From: Hesseltinella vesiculosa
Taxonomy: Eukaryota > Mucoromycota > Mucoromycetes > Mucorales > Cunninghamellaceae
Reading direction: 5' to 3'
NCBI GenBank assembly: GCA_002104935.1
Contig: MCGT01000005.1
Location: 558,001 to 622,000 of the forward strand
DNA length: 64,000 bases
Under the pieces are notes generated by a model that did no database searches, was not told the origin of the DNA, and saw only the letters and a program-made list of their open reading frames with translations. Below are positions 60,769 to 64,000 of the stretch, piece by piece. Both the position numbers and the translations under genes were made by a program. Position 1 is the stretch's first letter. Each line of letters begins with the position of its first letter.

Positions 60769-62068
60769 TTATTTCAGAGGGCTCTGCTTCAACTTTCTGC
60801 AATGGAATTCGCAGTAGGGCAGTTTATTGCGCACGTAAAAGGTGCCGTTGTCAAACACTTTGCCACAGTCCACGCATACAAAACAGGCCGGGTGCCATTT
60901 GGCGCCCAAGGCTTCGATGTACTCGTTGGTAATGGTTTCGTCGCATCCCTTACATTTCTGAGAAAACTTGGCCAGATAGTCCTTTTGACAGTAGGCATGG
61001 CCGTCGTGCTCGATAAACGTGCTGTCCTCATGGAACGGCATCCCACATTCTCGGCAGAACAAGTGGCCTACATGGTAATATTTTTCCAAAGCAAAGATCG
61101 ATTTCTTCAAAATAAAAAAAAAATTGAGCTATCCAGGTGCGACGGGTCGGTGGTGCTTACGTTTTCAATGGGGGTTTGGCAGTAATGGCAGCGCGTGGTG
61201 AACAGCTCGTGGTAGTCGAGGGCACAGAAGATGGCGCCGTCCTTTTCGTAAAAGGCAATGTGTTCCAGCTCCTGGTGGCATTTCTGGCACTTGAAGCATT
61301 CGGGATGCCACCGACGAGCTGCAGCGGTGATGGCCATACCTCGGATCAACTGGTCGCATGCGCAGCAGTGCAGCGGCCGAATCACGTCGGCGTCGGCTGT
61401 TTCATCCGGTTGGCCGTCCTCGCCAAAGGAGAATGTGGGAATGGCCATAGTGTCATTGTCTGAGCCAAAAGAAAAGGTGGGGATGGGTGGCATGGTGTCA
61501 TTGTCTGAGCCGAAAGAAAAGGTTGGGATGGGTGGCATGGTATCATGGGGGACATGGACCGAGGAAACCGTGGGGATCGGTGGCAACGGATCGTGTTTAA
61601 TGTCCTTGTGGGCGCTGTCCGAGGTGGCTGGCTGGGTGGCAGGGTATGCTTGAGATGCTGTAGGTGGGGTGGGAGGGGCAGCGCGGCCGTAGCCGCTGTC
61701 TGTCGTGTCGATTTCATGGCGTTCTTGTTGCTCTTCCTTTTCGGCAAGAGCCAAGGCACGCACCTGCGTTTCCAAGGCAGGCATGGCGGAGGATGGGGGC
61801 TGGACATCCCAGACGCGCTGATTGGGATGGCTTGTCTTTCGGGCTGGTCTGGATGGGTCGGATGGGTTGGTTGATGGCGGCGCATGCGTCCGTGATGGCA
61901 ACGTTGATGCTGTACGCTGAGTCTTTATGACGGACGGCGGCGTCGCTCGTTCTTTTCTACTCGGCAGGCTGGCAAGATATTTGTCTAGGATCAAAATGGC
62001 ATTGCCATTGGTTAGAGCGCGAGAATGCAAAAATAGAGGGACAAGGGCTTACCCAAGTCGCCACTCAT
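60769..62068 (-). CDS. Paxillin-like protein with three LIM domains
   Basis: Exons 62068-62053, 61984-61161 and 61104-60769 give 391 residues. The first coding exon is only 16 nt. The N-terminus MSGDLDKYLASLPSRK resembles a paxillin LD motif, followed by a disordered Pro-rich part with a 15-residue tandem repeat. Three LIM domains follow from about residue 215. The first is CCACDQLIRG...HPECFKC, the second CHYCQTPIEN...HLFCREC, the third CKGCDETITN...HPACFVC, each with the eight Cys/His/Asp zinc ligands. The intron separates LIM1 from LIM2. It is likely a scaffold at sites of polarised growth or cytokinesis, like yeast Pxl1. Partners are not visible. Confidence 0.88.
61451..61540 (-). repeat. 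45-bp coding tandem repeat
   Basis: Two 45-bp units (61451-61495, 61496-61540) differing at two bases encode DTMPPIPTFSFGSDN twice. A shorter third, diverged unit lies just below 61451 (TMAIPTFSFG). It lies in the disordered region before the LIM domains. Confidence 0.8.
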
Positions 62069-62200
62069 GGTTGACAATCTGGTCGAGAGGAAGAAACAAA
62101 AGGCAGAAGAAAGCCAAAAGGGAAAACAAAAAAATGGAGCGGGAGGGGGACAAGCGCGACAAATTAGGAAAAGGCAAAACAATGAGGGCATTTATTGCAT

Positions 62201-63272
62201 CTACGGTAACCAGTATTGACTTGTGGCAACAAACGACCACGGGTATAATTGACATATAAATACAACAATGCCAGCAGCAAAACTGGACCAAATCACTGTG
62301 TAAGAAGAAGAAAAAACCGTTGGTTCAAACGGGTGGTCGGCAGTTGTTCTTACCACGCTGTTGCAAGACGGACCGCTGAGGCACATCACTCACGTCCGGG
62401 AAACCCATGGCATTGCAGAACATATGGCTGAGCACACAGGGCCAGATACTTCCTGTGCGCAAAAAGAGAAAACTGGCATACCACCCAAACAACGTTGTGT
62501 AAAGGAACTGGAAGCTGGAGGAGGCCACAGCAATTTTCAGTGCACGCGACGTTCTTCCCATCTGATGATATGTTTGCCAGCCATGGTGAAGATGCGCAAG
62601 GCCAAAGTACAGAGGTGACACAAAAATCAGGAACGCGGTTGAATGGCCAGCTTGGTGAAGCAGACTGATCATGGCGGCTCGAAACACATATTCCTCGGTC
62701 CACGGAGCCTAGCGGAAACCCGAAAAAGGGGCTTTTAGCTGGTGAGAGAAAGAGCATGGTTGCTTACAAACACATAATTCCTGAATCCGATAAGCGTGAA
62801 CAGAGCGACGAAGACTTGTTGCAAGGGCTGGGCTGCCTGACCAGGTAGCTCGCTGTCAAAAAACAGAATGACCAAGGGGCCCAAAAACAAGGTCAGGGTG
62901 AGGAAGGTGGGCCGCACAACGGCTTGGAAAGCCAGTGGCCAGGCTGGTTCAGTGAGGCCGAGGATTTGCGCGAGATTATGCCAGGAGATCTAAAAAAAAA
63001 AAAAAAATGGCATGGATGAGGTCCATGGGATCGCAAGCTAATCAGCAGGACTCTACTACCTTTTCGGAACGATTTCCAGCAAAATAGGAGGTGATGGCGT
63101 AGACGATCACGGCCGTTGCCATGCAGGCAAGCGTGATGGATGCCATTCGTGACTTGATGACGGCAGGATCGTGACGAGACTGGTTGATGTTGTTCAGCAA
63201 GTAAAAACCGGCAATGTAAAGTATCGTGAATAAGAAGCACGCACCATTAGCAACAACCAAAGGCACCATCAT
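62201..63272 (-). CDS. RCE1: CAAX prenyl protease 2 (Rce1)
   Basis: ER membrane endoprotease that removes the last three residues of prenylated Ras-type proteins. Four exons (63272-63060, 62989-62768, 62708-62354, 62295-62201) give 294 residues, a normal size. Several hydrophobic segments span the protein (GACFLFTILYIAGFYLL, LTLTLFLGPLVILFF, others). Catalytic motifs of the ABI/CPBP family are visible: APWTEEYVFRAAM (EExxxR), the histidine in SPLYFGLAHLHH, and SHMFCNAMGFP. The final exon adds a last membrane helix (IWSSFAAGIVVFICQLYPW). Confidence 0.92.
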
Positions 63273-63418
63273 TCAAGGTCCCCAAAAAAAAAAAAAAAAA
63301 TTGGGAAAAGGGAGCAAGCGCAAGATGAGCCGCACCCCCATTTTATTTTATTCACGCTCAGCTGGTGTCAAGAAGGGGAGCGCACGATCAACGAGGCTCT
63401 CATTATTAAACCGTCGGT

Positions 63419-64000
63419 TCAGTTCATGCGCCACATCCAAGCAAACAAGGAGAGGACAAGCAAAGCAGCCCAGAGCATCACTGCCTTGCTTGGATGCACG
63501 GTCCCGCCAAAGGCGGCCTCCCAGGCGGTGAGATCTTCTTGGATGTAGCGTGGGTCTGGGATCTCGCCCAATTCAAAGTTCTTGGGTTTCCACAGCGTCA
63601 TTTCCCAGAGTAGCGACTCGTTTCCAAAATGGCAAAAGTCGAGTTGGGTGACGCCGGTGTTGCTAGGAGTGAAGTCAAAGACATAGCTGGCGGTGGCATG
63701 AAGGCAACGGGAGCGCATGTTCCAAAGATGGGCAGCCGAAACAATGTACACCAGCGTCGAGCCCGAGTGCTTGTTCTTTTTCCGATCCGGCTTGACGATG
63801 CTGCCCGAGTAGGCATTTTCGCCCTTGCTTGGGTCAAAGTGGACGTTCTTCCAGGTGGGGTCCTGCGACGGGTCGGCGCGCATGAACAGCCACTGTTGCT
63901 TATCCTGCCGAATCGCTTCATAGGTGTTGACATATCGTTTGGCCAGCCGTCGATCGTGTGATCCAAGTATTGGGCGAGGCTGGGATGCATTGTACACGCC
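63419..64000 (-). CDS. C-terminal part of an unknown membrane-anchored protein
   Basis: The frame is open to the right edge of the window, so the 5' end is missing. About 193 residues are visible: a soluble part (RRLAKRYVNTYEAIRQDKQQ, FDFTPSNTGVTQLDFCHFG, WEMTLWKPKNFELGEIPDPR), then a single C-terminal hydrophobic helix KAVMLWAALLVLSLFAWMW and a three-residue tail. This suggests a tail-anchored or type I membrane protein. I do not recognise the family. No intron is needed within the visible part. Confidence 0.6.
   Translation of the reverse strand, partial: GVYNASQPRPILGSHDRRLAKRYVNTYEAIRQDKQQWLFMRADPSQDPTWKNVHFDPSKGENAYSGSIVKPDRKKNKHSGSTLVYIVSAAHLWNMRSRCLHATASYVFDFTPSNTGVTQLDFCHFGNESLLWEMTLWKPKNFELGEIPDPRYIQEDLTAWEAAFGGTVHPSKAVMLWAALLVLSLFAWMWRMN

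Overview
This window is fungal nuclear DNA, most likely from an early-diverging filamentous fungus of the Mucoromycota (Mucorales-like). Almost every gene is broken by short spliceosomal introns (mostly 45-110 nt, GT-AG), non-coding DNA is full of A/T homopolymers, and the gene set combines a ferritin, a Zds-type protein, a YAK1 kinase, an F-BAR/RhoGAP protein and a Fanzor-type nuclease. Genus cannot be fixed from the sequence alone. I rebuilt each gene by hand from reading-frame continuity and splice sites. Except where stated, the joined exons give a length divisible by three.

Layout. 1-10.3 kb: ribosomal protein eL13 (+), an intron-rich cytosolic-type gamma-glutamyltranspeptidase (-), a NET/FAM199X-like nuclear protein (-), then about 2.6 kb of repeat-bearing non-coding DNA with a decayed secreted-protein remnant. 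10.3-20.5 kb: F-BAR/RhoGAP protein (+), PH-domain protein (+), COX11 (-), and a SAM-methyltransferase-like protein (+) that has lost its glycine-rich motif I. 21-29.9 kb is an accessory, transposon-rich island: a secreted Pro-rich/flocculin-like repeat protein (-), a complete Tc1/mariner DD34E transposon with TA target duplication and TIRs of about 115 bp, and, 545 bp to its right, an eight-exon Fanzor (eukaryotic TnpB-like RNA-guided nuclease) gene of about 900 codons. The Fanzor gene has all three RuvC acidic residues and a C-terminal zinc ribbon but carries one 1-nt frameshift.

29.9-46 kb: KRI1 ribosome-biogenesis factor (-) divergent from a small possible Mediator subunit (+), a class I/II aminotransferase (-), a mitochondrial DUF1279/FAM210-like protein (-), a two-finger C2H2 factor (-), a Zds C-terminal-domain protein (+), and a POFUT-type glycosyltransferase (-). 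46-64 kb: ferritin (+) tail-to-tail with the AAA-ATPase AFG2/DRG1 (-), a FEN1-like nuclease with a large arch insertion (-) divergent from YAK1 (+), a bZIP factor (-), a paxillin-like LIM protein (-), the CAAX protease RCE1 (-), and a truncated unknown C-terminally anchored protein at the right edge.

How the parts relate. Most genes are ordinary housekeeping or signalling genes with no operon-like logic. Two ribosome-biogenesis factors (KRI1, AFG2) and a ribosomal protein happen to share the window. The notable part is the 21-29.9 kb island holding the Fanzor gene and the transposon. A second layer is a dispersed repeat of about 220 bp found at three places (about 1.26, 8.69 and 51.29 kb).
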